64,000 nucleotides of DNA from Dactylonectria macrodidyma. Lineage: Eukaryota; Ascomycota; Sordariomycetes; Hypocreales; Nectriaceae. Shown piece by piece: positions 13,728 through 24,910 of the stretch. The stretch is from the NCBI GenBank assembly GCA_020744425.1, contig JAGMUV010000022.1:496001-560000 (forward strand), given 5' to 3'. Below the pieces are notes generated by a model, which was not told the origin of the DNA, made no database searches, and saw nothing but the letters and a program-made list of their open reading frames with translations. Within the stretch, counting starts at the first letter, position 1; each line of letters opens with the position of its first letter. The position numbers and the translations under genes were made by a program.

Positions 13728-14701
13728 ATGTCCACATCAACTACAGACACTAAGCTCCTCGCCTCAATCGTCACCATCCCGGTTGAGGAACCCATTCCGT
13801 CGGAGCTGCTCACGTTTGCTCTGTCCAATTCTCCTTTCATAACCCTCCCGGGCTCCATAAATATTCGAGACATTGGCACTTTCTCCCCCGGAATTATCAA
13901 ACCACGCACCGTCTTCCGGAGTGGCTCGCTCGACTTCATCTCCGAGTCGGATCGGCCGCTCTTGCGCTCTCGGCTTGGCCTGTCTAAAATCTACGACTTC
14001 CGGCGAAAGGATGAGGTGAAGTTACTACCCATCGGTGTCGAGGGCGTGGAGCTAGTGCATTGTCCGTATATGGATGGCACTAAACTGCCAAGCGAAGTCT
14101 CCGTGGCTACTTTTGCGCCTGCAGAGGGCGAGCCGTTTGGGAAAGGGTATCGGAATATGTATGATGACATATTGAAGGGGTATACAACGGGATACAGGAG
14201 GGTATTCGAGAGCTTGAAGACGGCAGAGGAGGGAGACGCAGTGCTATTTCACTGTACTGGTAAGTGACCGCCGCCATCAACATACTGTAAACTCGTGCCC
14301 AGAGCCTAACCCAAAGTATAGCAGGCAAAGATCGTACGGGAGTCATGGCAGCACTCATCCTAGACTTAATGGGCGCGTCTGCCGAACTCATCGCAGATGA
14401 GTATGCTCTGACACGAGTTGGCACAGAAGCACACAGAGAAAAACTGCTCCCCGCGGTAGTCAAGGGCTTTGGTGATGTCAAGGGTAAAGACGATGCAGAT
14501 ATGCAGGTCAATATCGATTCACCCGGTATGAGACAGTTGCTAGGTACGCACGCACGAGTCATGATAGATTTTGTTGAGCACTTGAGGGAGAATTATGGCG
14601 GCGCGGAAGGATACATGAAGGGTTTCTTAAGATTTTCAGACGAGGACATCCTGAAAGTTCGAGACAACCTACGACCCAACCCACAGGAAGAAAGAAATTA
14701 G
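13728..14701 (+). CDS. Tyrosine/serine protein phosphatase (Tyr_phosphatase3 type)
   Basis: Predicted 302-residue phosphatase of the bacterial-like tyrosine phosphatase family found widely in fungi. Two exons, 13728-14259 and 14325-14701, join in frame. The catalytic loop HCTGKDRTG (the C-x5-R signature with nucleophilic Cys and phosphate-binding Arg) is split by the intron, which supports this splice choice. The N-terminal half has the family motifs NIRDIGTF, VFRSGSLDF and KIYDFRRKDE. The C-terminal helices (RENYGGAEGYMKGFL) also fit. No signal peptide or membrane segment is seen, so it is likely cytosolic. It looks intact. The substrate cannot be inferred; some relatives act on phosphoinositides or on small metabolites. 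Confidence 0.9.
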
Positions 14702-15015
14702 ATGGGGACTACTAGTCAGTTGCGCCTATTCATCTCTTTACTCTCACCAGCCCTCTATATTTCTGGATCAGCAGTTCCGTCAACATGTTGCAGCTCCAGA
14801 AATCAGGGAGATATTCCTAGTAGTAAATGCTCTTATCAATTGTAGTATAAGAAACCGAAGTCTTGGTTTTGCGCACACTCTGAGGCCCAGTTTTATGGCC
14901 TTGGCCGTGCAGTTGACGGGTATGCGTCGATTGTAAGATGGGTGTCAAAACGATACACAACTTCCCTCCTACATCTAACTTCCTTAGCTGCTAATAACAT
15001 ACGATCTGGAAGAGG
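14702..15015. other. 3' flank of the phosphatase gene; nothing seen
   Basis: Short non-coding stretch with no gene, repeat or structured RNA that I can identify. Confidence 0.35.
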
Positions 15016-15240
15016 ATGTACAATAGGGAGCCGCTGCAGCTAGTTGATATTGATCCCCACTGGTGGTGGCAGCGAGAGACACGGCTTCTGGACATATCTC
15101 CTTCCTTTTATCCGCTCGAGCCCAGGTTATTAGGGCAAAAGGTCGGCCAAAAGGTTCCCTTGGTCTTGAGCGCAGAGCCGGTGTCACAAGCTCGAGGAGA
15201 GATCCCCTTCTCGTTGAACGAGTGCTAGCTGCCGAAAAAG
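15016..15240 (+). pseudogene. Probable MULE transposase C-terminal fragment
   Basis: Two overlapping frames carry pieces resembling the tail of fungal Mutator-like transposases: LQLVDIDPHWW, then RAKGRPKGSLG, the Arg/Gly/Pro 'RGRP' signature that follows the zinc motif in these proteins. No catalytic core adjoins it and the frame changes, so it is a remnant. The similarity is short and this is a tentative call. Confidence 0.4.
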
Positions 15241-15670
15241 CCGAGGCTTCTGAGACTGCCGGGTTTGCCGGGCCCGGGCTGCCTCCACCATCAACAGCGC
15301 CTCCTACAGTAGATACTGCAAAGGTGAGACTATCAACTACAGCACTGGGCCTATAGCGGCTGCAAGGGGGAGATACATACGACGCAAGGACGAAGATGCA
15401 GCGTGCTTATCAACGTGCCTTCTCTAGGCTAGAGGACGTTGATGATGATGCCATCACGGACGAGGATATGATTGAGGGCGAGGCTGACGAGATTGATGTG
15501 GCTGACGGCGAGGACCTGGTCCTCGAGCTCGGCACACCTTGGGTATCGCAACAGCAGTCTTGGAAGTCTTTAGCTAACAGCTAGACCGGATGACTCGATT
15601 GATCAGCAGTATGGAAGGCGCCTTAAGGCAAGATGATTTTAGTGATAGCGATAGCAATATTTAAATAGCT
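15241..15670. other. Stretch with an acidic open frame of unknown origin
   Basis: A + strand frame from 15396 to 15584 reads as an acidic peptide (VDDDAITDEDMIEGEADE). It may be a tail of the neighbouring transposase remnant or an unrelated relic. No independent support for a gene. Confidence 0.25.
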
Positions 15671-16849
15671 TCAATGGCGATATTCTTGTGAAATAAATAA
15701 CTGAAAAATATCATCAGGAATCGCATATTCCGATACTAGCGAATGCTTTCTAATTGCACGGGCAATGTCTTTAAAGGTCCAGCGATGGTCGAGTTTGAGG
15801 TTTTCTGATGCCTTGAGGCGGCGCAGATGTAAGATTGTACTTCTAGCTCTTTCGTCGGGTTGCTGTAGCGCGTAGACAATAGGTGTGGCTCCATCGATAC
15901 CGGTATCTTCCACATTTACGTTGACGTGATAGAGTTTCACCAGGTCGGTGATCATTTCGCAACCCCCACTTTTGGCTGCAGCATGAAGTGCATTATATCC
16001 AGACGCTTCCACCTTAGCTCCTTGTCTGAGTAGCATCTTGGCTGTGCTGATTCGGTTGTAATAGAGAGCCATAAAGAGAGCAGTAACCCCACTATCCGGC
16101 TCCTTGTCGATGTTCGAGAAGCCCAAGAGGACACAGACAGCAGCGTCACGGCCTTCGGCAGCAGCCAACACCAATGGCGTAACACCCAGTGTCCGATTCT
16201 TTGGACTGTAGACAGGGCCATTCTCAGTATACCTGAAGTTGTCCATAAGGCTGAGTCCAATGGGCAATGTGATTATTTCTTCTTCATCCCATCCGCGCTC
16301 CAACTCTTGGAGGATCGCGCCTGTCTTGGTGTTAAGCGGAAGGGTCTGAGGCCATCCCTCTCCCCTACCGCAAGCTTCTTGTACTCGTCTCAGTAATGCT
16401 TCCGCATTATAGATCGTATTACGAACTCTTGGTGCATACTGGTTGTGTTGTGCAGGTAGTGTGCTTCTGGGTTAAACGCGGGGTTGTATGTGTGTAGAAT
16501 CCGCAAAATTCTCTGGAAGGTATTAAACTCGCTGGTTTGGTTCTCTCTGATTAATATCATTGCGGTAATTGACTCGAGCCTGCTAAGTTGGGGGAAGGGT
16601 TGAATAGGAGGCAAGTGTTGATGAGGTTGGGTGGACTGTTGACTAGGTTGGGGGAACCGCTGTTTATAGACGATTTTAGCTGTTCGCCCGCCAGGCTGAT
16701 ATCTTAGCCATTGACATATGCCTTGGAGGCCTCTCTCTTCAATTCCAAAGGGACTTCTCCCTACCCACTACTTGGATGTCAAGCAATACTACCTGTTCAG
16801 CGCTGGTTAATTAGTGTACGGTAGCAAAGATTCCTCTAGATTGATCCAT
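15671..16849 (-). CDS. Ankyrin-repeat protein
   Basis: Minus-strand gene of three exons: 16820-16849, 16440-16767 and 15671-16377. They total 1,065 nt, a 354-residue protein starting MDQSRGIFAT. The C-terminal half has ankyrin repeats (TPLVLAAAEGRDAAVCVLL, TALFMALYYNRISTAKMLL, NALHAAAKSGG, ATPIVYALQQ), a protein-protein interaction fold. The N-terminal half (GLQGICQWLRYQPGGRTA, then a Gln/Pro-rich stretch) is not recognised. Introns have GTACAC..TAG and GTATGC..AAG borders, and only this splicing joins the frames. No signal peptide or membrane segment is visible. Function unknown; the short first exon is the least certain part. Confidence 0.7.
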
Positions 16850-17575
16850 ACGAAATCCCTTCTGACTGGTTAGCCACTTGTACAGACCACAACATACAAC
16901 ATGAATTCTCCAGAGGACTAACAGTTAAATATCTTACTTTTATAGAGGTATCCCTGTATAACCCCCCTCAACTTTGCCTAACGATCGCCGTATTGCATCC
17001 TCAACATCTCTAGTATTGACCTGCAGCCTGCAATCACCCTGGGCGTTGGAGCCTTCCCATCCACCATTTTGTCTAGTTAAGGTCATTAGAGGCCAGTCTA
17101 GACGAATCTGAATCTCAACAGACAGTAAAAAGCACTCCTCTATTAATGAATTGCCCTCAATCTCTTTCCTTGTCGCTTGATCGAGCCATCAACGACCACA
17201 CGTACTCCAATGAATCTCTTGCTTCTTCCGGCCGTTCTGATTTTGAAGGCTGATAGATTTGAGATTGAAATACCATTTTTCAGAAGTCGCTTCAGGAGTC
17301 GTTCCAGGCGTCACCTGTCTGGCCCTTTTCGGTCTATCGTTTACTTGCATAAACGAAATGAAATTCCAGGCTGAGCAAACAGGCCGCGTCTGTGGTTAAG
17401 GATGGAGGACATTGAGTGTTATAAAGGAAGGCTCCCTGGCGAGTTGCTTGGCAGCGCATGTCCTGATACTGCATCAATCCCATGATCTATTGTACGCAAA
17501 TATAAATGAGTAAGTTTTGGGTTCCTCCTTCACAGAGTAGTCCCTGACCAGATAGTACCTTGGTAATAACTCGAA
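16850..17575. other. Divergent intergenic region; nothing distinct
   Basis: Lies between the ankyrin gene (minus) and a small plus-strand hypothetical gene, so it should hold both promoters. No repeat or RNA gene was recognised. Confidence 0.35.
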
Positions 17576-18130
17576 ATGTCTGGTCAACCGGGAAACGACG
17601 ATCCAAAGCCCCCACCCACCCCTCCCCCGAAAGACGGAGATGATACGACTCCGGTTGTGAATGGAGGTGGAGGTGATGGCGGCGGCTCAGACCACACTAG
17701 TAGCACGGTGAAAACGGTCTGGGAGTTTGGACCTGGGCAGTATTCAAAGAGGGAGTAAGGAATATCTGGAGGTTAGTATGACGCAACCTAATGACAACCT
17801 CGGCAGCATAATTTTGGAGGTCTCAACAAAGGACTAGTGTGTTCATGGTGTAAAACGGTCCACCTGAGCAGGTGGGCGTGGCTCTGCTCTCGGGAGACCA
17901 CGAAGCCCGTGTCTTTAGAGGAGAGGGTTGTTTTGGATCCCGAGGTTATTATCTCCGAGGGAATTTCTGGCGAGAATGCGGTGGCTTCTAGTGCATCGTT
18001 TCGGAAATTCTTGCAGGACTTGAAGGTTATGAAAGCTTCGCAAGTTAGCAGGGAACATCCCTCTTATATTGGAAGGTGGATAAACGATTGGCGCGTTCAG
18101 TATGAGAAGAAGCTTGTGTATGCAGGTTAA
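17576..18130 (+). CDS. Small hypothetical protein (Pro/Gly-rich N-terminus)
   Basis: The first frame, 17576-17758, begins MSGQPGNDDPKPPPTPPP and continues through Gly/Asp-rich sequence to FGPGQYSKRE. A second frame ending at 18130 begins about HNFGGLNKGLVCSWC, with a CSWC pair, and ends RVQYEKKLVYAG. A GTAAGG donor just before the first stop and a CAG near 17,810 suggest an intron, but that junction does not keep the frame. So the model is incomplete, or the gene is frameshifted. No family recognised. Confidence 0.4.
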
Positions 18131-20020
18131 TAAGCGAGATAAATCTCAGCGTCTGCCGGAATGGACATAATGAAAGCTAGCCCACTACCTCATAACTCTT
18201 CCAATTCAGAAAATAATAAAGATTTCAAGATTGACTTGAAAGGTTTTTTTTTCCTGCGGTATTACAGTGACTTCTGTATACACTGAGGTTAGATAATGGT
18301 CATACTTTGTCAGAACGGCCTAGTCTCGTTAAATGACTGATTTAGCCCAGTTTTAGTTAAAGCCCTAGTTTTAGTCAAACATCATTTTTGTCAAACCCAT
18401 TTTTATATAGCGCTGCTATCACGATTGTAGCTCTCGTGCCTCTTTCTGGTCTTCAGCCTAGATGGCCTCCCTCAGTTTTAATAAAACTTTATTGTAGCTC
18501 CTATCACGATAAGGGCGCTGTTCCTACCAATCCATGCTGTTTGCTATTTAATAGCAAGGGTCGATACCTAGCATCGCCATCCATCGACGCTTGAAAATAG
18601 CATCCAGCACGACGTTCTTCCGAAACTCTGGGACGCTTCTGCACATAGCATCAACGCCACTTCGCCACCAGCGCTGCACCAGCGCTGCAGCAGTGCATCA
18701 AGGACATTGCACACCCCAGAACCGCCTGTGCTCTGGCTACGTGGCTTGGTGCCGGAGGCCGGTCCCTCCGCATCGCTCTGCGAAGCCAGCGTTGGCCGAT
18801 GAGGAAACGGGTGCATGGCTGGAGCTGAAACTCGCGGCGAACCGCTACAAGCTGCGGATCATGATGAGGCGCTTACCTTGGCGCCTCTGCCAAGCGCCCC
18901 AAGCCTGAAGTAGATAGACTGTCTGTGCCATCCCGGAATCTGATCTCCACTTGGCGACGCAGGAACAGGGGGGCTCCAGGAACGCGAGATTCGGCGGGGC
19001 TGGTGCGGGTTCATGAACCGAAGGTATTCTCCGTAGCCCGTCGTACTTCGCACTAGCTACCACTCCGTATCACACCATCCGGCAAAACCTGGCATAAGGA
19101 GCCAAAGGAGAAGAGGGAACTGCAGTTTCTTAAAGGCCTGATTTTCCCATTAACCTCAAGTCGACGTAGATGGTTTAAGAGGTTACACGCGGAGTGAGAT
19201 CTCCAATCCTTTCAGATCGTCTCTGCACAATACCAAATTAGTTTACCTGTGCCTGGCAAAGGCTTCGGTTAATCAACGCGCACAAACGATACACTAACCG
19301 GAAAGAGCCGACATGGAAAATGGGTATCGCCCGGTGTCGCTATGTCCTTCCAGTGTCGAGAGCATGACGCGGGCTATAGGCTCGCGCGCCCGCACGCCCA
19401 AGGCAATGTGCGTGGGCCGCGCTCGCACAACGCGCCTCGTGAACAGGCGACGTTGGCGATAGACCGCTGTGGACGCCTCGCCTACTCATACCCTCAGATA
19501 GTTGTGTAGTACCCGCGCACGTTCGGTGGCTGGGCCTGCTGAAATCTAGGTCGTCACGTAGTTCACGTCTTCTTTTTGTTGCGAGCCGCGTCACTATTCT
19601 CTCATAGTTAGATGGCCAAAACCGCCACTCGCCGGTGGCTTAGGTCCGCGCGTGGCTCTCATACAGGCACCGTGCCAATTGTCGCTGGCAGCCTGCTCCT
19701 GGTCTTGATTAGATTGGACTATATTCAGCCTGTAACATTGCGATAGTCTTACGCTCTGTTAGTATGAGCCGATATAGAAGATCTGTCTCACCATCTAGAG
19801 TCCGAATTTGTATCTTTATATAGCAGTTGTCCGTGGAGATTCATTGTCCATCACTCAACCTTCGTTTGCTATCTTTTCCATCACTCGTTTGTTATCTTTT
19901 TTCCACTGTCATTCATCCATCTAGTTGAACCGCAGAAAGCCTCCTAAAGACTCATCTCGAGTTAGCACATCTCCATTCTTTTGCTATTCGTTTCTGCACG
20001 TTTTTGACCTCAACGTCATA
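18131..20020. other. Intergenic, no confident gene
   Basis: About 1.9 kb without a supported gene. The open frames here lack domains and good starts. From about 19,800 the sequence is C/T-rich and likely forms the promoter and leader of the secreted deacetylase gene that follows. Confidence 0.35.
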
Positions 20021-22212
20021 ATGCGTAGCTATCTAAGCTTCGTCGTCGCCGCCCTTGGTTTGCTAGGGGCCAGTGACGCTCAAGCCTCCACCGCTACCTT
20101 GGACTCAACCATCCTCATCATTGCCCCTGATGACTATTCGGCCTCGACAGCTAGTTTGGGTCTTCAGGGTTACGGCATCCCCTTCGAGAACCTACTAGTT
20201 TCTCAGGCTGGTACTGATCTGCCCGTCATGAACTCGTCTGCCTCGCACGGCAACTACGGTGGCATTATCGTCATTGGCTCGGTCTCTTACGATTACGCCG
20301 GTAGCTGGCACAGCGCTCTTACTGATGCTCAGTGGACTGCTCTCTATGCTTACCAGGCGGATTTCAACGTCCGCATGGTTCGTATCAATGAGTACCCCGG
20401 TCCCTCCTTTGGTAAGTGACGATCATGGCGTCAAACAATCTAATCGATAACTAACAACCGTAGGTGCCAGTGCCATCTCTGGCGGATGCTGCGGCAGCGG
20501 CGTGGAGCAACTTGTCAGCATCACAGACACCAGCAGCTTCGCTACTGCCAACGTCAAGAAGTAAGTTGCCGATCCTCATACTCTCTACGGGAGGACTTCT
20601 TCCACTAACCACGTTCAGGAACGCTGGGTTGTCCACCATTGGCCTTTACCACGTCCCCGCCACAATCACCGACTCAAACACTACTCGTCAGGTTGCTGAG
20701 TTTGGTACCTCCACTGGCTTCTCCAGCAAGAGTGTTGCGGCTGTAATCAATAACTTCCAAGGTCGTGAGCAGTTTGTCTGGTTCCTCAGCTGGGCTCCTG
20801 ACTGGTCGCAGACTTCGGCGTTCCTCCAGCATACTCACATCCACTGGATGACTCGGGGTCTCTTCCTTGGCAAGAGAAAGATTCACCTAAGTTGCCAGAT
20901 TGATGATGTCCAACTATCCACTGGGCTTTACTATCCTGCTGGCCAGGAGTTCAAGCTCCGGACTGGCGATCTTGACGCCCATGTCAAGTGGCAGGTTAGC
21001 CTCAACTCCCGACTGCCTGCTGGATCCGACTTCAGACTGGAGCTTGCCCATAATGGTAATGGTGATATCATCTCTGTCACCGACAACGAGGCGGCCTCTC
21101 AGGGTGTGTGTAAACCCAACTACGCAGTCGATTATGAGTCTCCTCCCGACACTCCGCTTGAGTGGGTCAAGCCTCCTGGAACTGGAACAGATCTCTGGCC
21201 TTCCGAGTTCGTCAAGTATGGCTGGTCACAGGCCTGTGCTAAGCGGGATGCGTTGGCCTCGTGGTTCTTAAAGACCACCAACCTCAATCAGTTTGCTCAT
21301 CTTTCCCACACTTTCACCCACGAAGAGCTGAACAATGCCACATACCGTGACGCCGCTCGTGAGATCCAATTCAACCAGGCTTGGATGGCCCAGATGGGTA
21401 TCGATAAGGCCACTCGATTCTCTGCACATGGCCTCATTCCCCCTGCTATCACGGGTTTGCACAACGCCGATGTTATCAAGGCTTGGGTAGATAACGGTAT
21501 CTACTACGTCGTCGGCGACAACACCCGCAGCCCCTTGCGCAACCCCGGCAGCAAGTTCTGGCCATTGATTAGCACTGTTGCTGCAAATGGCTATGATGGC
21601 CTCGTCATCGTGCCCCGGTATGCCACCACCATCTACTACAACTGCGACACAGCCGAGTGTACTACAATGGAATGGATTCAGACGTCTGGAGGTCAAGGCA
21701 CGTTCAGTGACCTCTTGGCTCAGGCCAAGAAGGATAACACACGCTACCTACTTTCGCTGATGTCCGACCCTTACATGTTCCATCAGGCGAACATGCGCCA
21801 GATCGACATGACAACCATCACCGTCGGAGATCAGACCGGTAAATTGTCCCTCGTCACATCATGGACTGAGACTATTGCCCAGGAGATGACTCGCCTGACT
21901 AACTGGCCCATCACGTCACTGAAGCATGATGACACCGCTCAGTATTTCCTCAATAGAAAGGCCGTCGACGACTGTCACCCAAAGCTCTCATACGCCTTCT
22001 CTGATGACGGCATGTCAATCAAGTCGGTCACTGTCACTGCTAATAGCAACCAGTGCGGCGTTCCTATTCCCGTCACCATTCCCTCGGGCTCCGTTTCTGC
22101 CTCCAGCGGCTCTGTCACTGCGGACCAGGTCGGCAGCGAGCCTCCAATCCAATGGGTCACCCTCAACGGCTCACCTGTCACGCTCTCTCTTAGCGCGCCT
22201 ATTACCTTTTGA
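20021..22212 (+). CDS. Secreted polysaccharide deacetylase related to Agd3 (CE18)
   Basis: Predicted 693-residue secreted enzyme from three exons, 20021-20411, 20464-20560 and 20619-22212; both introns have GTAAGT donors and the total is in frame. The start MRSYLSFVVAALGLLG is a good signal peptide. The catalytic region shows a DD metal-binding motif (QIDDVQLSTG) and the His-rich HLSHTFTHEELN, as in the fungal family typified by Aspergillus fumigatus Agd3, which removes acetyl groups from the exopolysaccharide galactosaminogalactan. No glycosyltransferase, epimerase or hydrolase of that pathway is nearby, so this is a solitary gene and its substrate is an inference. The sequence appears intact. 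The C-terminus is Ser/Thr/Val-rich and has no obvious membrane anchor. Confidence 0.82.
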
Positions 22213-22693
22213 GTTGCACCTTCGAAGGGAAAAGATTGTACATCATTTGAACATATAGCTAGGGATTGGGTCTCTTTCACCTCGTAACATAGTTAATATA
22301 ATATTGTGTACACAGTCATATCTGGCTTCCCATCAACCCACACGTGGTATTTCCACCAAGCCTCCGCTCACTGTGCTCTAGGGTACGCCAGTGGTGGTCA
22401 GCTTGAATACTGCCTCGTGTAATGTTGGGATTCCGTTCTTCTTGAATGTGTAGGTTAGTTACGGGCCTTTCAAGGTATTTAGAATATTTGTGAGACATCA
22501 ATCTTCCTGGAGCCCATGATCTGAAGGAAGCAAGGACCTAATTTGAAGCGTATCATTATCCACGCCTCTTACAAAACACCGTCCACTCCAGAGACGCCAG
22601 GATGATGGTTACTGTGATGGGTCTAGAAATGACCCAAAACAAGTGTCCTTTGCCCTCCCAGTTATAAACAGGTTGACACACATTTTCCGAGCT
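22213..22693. other. 3' flank of the deacetylase gene; no gene seen
   Basis: Probably includes the 3' UTR of the deacetylase gene. No coding frame, repeat or RNA gene was recognised. Confidence 0.35.
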
Positions 22694-22763
22694 GACAGGT
22701 TTTCCGGACCAACCTCGGGACGAGGTTGGTAGGCGGCCTGCCCCACAATGCCAACGGGTAGAG
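22694..22763 (-). repeat. Dispersed repeat with a GC-rich stem-loop, copy 1
   Basis: Matches 42361-42432 over about 70 bp. It contains the hairpin ACCAACCTC/GAGGTTGGT (22708-22716 and 22722-22730) around GGGAC. The other copy lies just upstream of the LINE ORF1 at 42308. This copy is therefore probably the truncated 5' end of a related LINE on the minus strand. Confidence 0.55.
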
Positions 22764-23735
22764 ACTTCTTTTACCGTGCGCCAAACAGGCTTGGCGACTC
22801 TATGCAAAACGAATTGAGAAAGGACTACCCCAAACTTTAGAACACTCAGTTGTGGCGTACAAACGGTCAAAAAGTTTCAGGTGACAATGCATCCTCATTC
22901 GCGTCTAGGGGGACATGCGAGCGATTTAGGGGCAAATGCCACAATGGTGAAGATCGAGAGTAGACTTGACTGTCTCAGGTTCTGCTATCCTAATCTAGAT
23001 TTAGGCCTTTAAGTTACTCACATAGCTTTCTAGCTCGCTCTAGATTAAGGACTTAATCGGGATCTATATAACCTTCTGACATGGGGTGTAGAGACAGAGA
23101 GTGGCCTAATGAACACTTTAAAAACACCACTCTCGACAGAGAATCCTTTGCAGATGATGTCATCGATGCTGGAGTTCGCCTCGTTCTATACCGTCCGAGG
23201 ATGTCGAGAGGAAGTCGAGTGTCAATTTGGCACCATAGGTCAGCGCCAGACGGGTCAATTGCCATTTTGGAAAATCTGTTTTGGCGCGCTACAGAAGTTG
23301 ACCCGTTGTTTATTTGGTAACACTGGTCGTATTAACGAGAAACTCGTACCACTTTGAGTGCCATAAGCCTACACTTGGGTCACCAGCCACATACCCCAAC
23401 TCTCTCCTGTAAAAATTCTTCCTGACTAGCGGCTGTTAGCACTAGCGTGGAAAAAATTTCAGGCCCACCAAATTTGGCTGCTGCAGCAGCTGGGTACCCA
23501 TCGGGTACTAACAGCGCAGTAAAGGAAGGATTGAGAGGGTTGACTTCCTTTACGCAGCAGCCAAGGTCACAGCCCAAGGGCTCCGGCCACGATCGAAGCC
23601 TGCTGCCCTGACCAGCTGGGCAGCTAAGATAGCAGCAGGGTCACAGCACGGCTTGCGGGGGCCAACGACACCGCTGCGGCTCTTATACATGCTGTAATGC
23701 TGGTTCAGACCTCGCAGCAGGTATAGCTATCGCAG
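22764..23735. other. Intergenic; nothing assigned
   Basis: No supported gene. Open frames near 23,080-23,360 and 23,380-23,577 have no domain or homolog that I recognise. Confidence 0.3.
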
Positions 23736-24615
23736 CCAACAGCAATCACGACACCAGCTTCAATCTAGGTGGGCTTAGGCTTCGGCCATAGCCTTCTGGC
23801 TTCGACCTTTGCCCTGATCTCTGCGACTCGGCACTTAGGTACATAAGGCTATATCTTAGTCTTAGTACCTGCTTAGGCCTCCTGGCCTGAGCTGCCTTGG
23901 CCTCTGGGCCTCGGCACCTGCTTAGGCCTCCGGGCCTAAGCTGCCCTGACCTCTGCGTCTCGGCCCTTAGGTGCATAAGGCCACTGCGTCTTAGCACCTG
24001 CCTCGGCCTCCGGGCCTTGGCTACTATGACCTCCGGGTCTTAGATGCCTTGATCTACGGATCTTGGCTGTTAATCCAGGTCTATAAGAGGTCACAGAATC
24101 GGACTACTTATAGGCATCAGGGTTCTGGCTTGATGGCCCTGATCAATGGATGCTAGCTGCAGTGGTTTTTCCCTCTACGAGCTCCCGCGAGGTTTTCCCA
24201 TCTGCAGTTTTTCCTATCATACGGATCTCGATTTCTGGAGGTTTTGAATGCCGGCAGGCAGGAATAGGAATACTGGAGAATTCTAAGCTGGTTAATAAAT
24301 ATGGGTATGCCGACACCCGCCCTGACAATCCGCTGACGGATATCGGGCTCGAAATCATAAGTCAAATAGGGCTGCTTAATTGCTAGATGGAAGAGGAAGA
24401 AGGATTACAATCTTAGCTGATGCGGACTGTAGGTCCGAGCTACGGACCTGCTTGGTCTGTAGCTCCGGCCCCGGGTTACTGTACTTAGGTTTCTTTAGCT
24501 GTTGACACCAGCCTAGCACGTCATCTTGCCCCTAGGGGATTCTGTAGACATCTCTAGTAGATATCTTCATGACGGTAATAATACAACAACAACAACAACA
24601 ACAACCAGCCACATA
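23736..24615 (-). repeat. Repeat-rich non-coding block (degenerate tandem units plus dispersed repeat)
   Basis: From about 23,800 to 24,060, units built on GGCCTCCGGGCCTAAG and CTGACCTCTGCGTCTCGGC recur in degenerate tandem order with a period near 125 bp. From about 24,430 to 24,605 the reverse complement matches 53,340-53,480 at roughly 80%, including an adjoining trinucleotide tract, here (ACA)n at 24583-24605. These are parts of a dispersed mobile repeat whose coding region is absent, possibly the 3' end of a LINE. The identity of the family is not established. Confidence 0.5.
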
Positions 24616-24910
24616 CCCCCTGCAAAGGCAGAGATACATGGGGCGACTTTGAGCAGACGCAAAATCAGGTTCAGTCGCGATATGGCTGCTGAGAACGCAA
24701 TATATATCTTTCTAGATCTGGGAAATGCTGAGAGTTGTATCGCCGTATCCCTTTGACTGGTAAGGCTACACTACGCACATGGTGGGTAAGGGCGTCCAGC
24801 ATGGGCACTTCCTGTTCCTGAGTTATGCCGGACAACCAGTCTTCAAGCATATAAGACAGGTAAAGGATGGCCGCCTCTGGCGACATTGACATCATAAAGA
24901 AGTAGATCCT

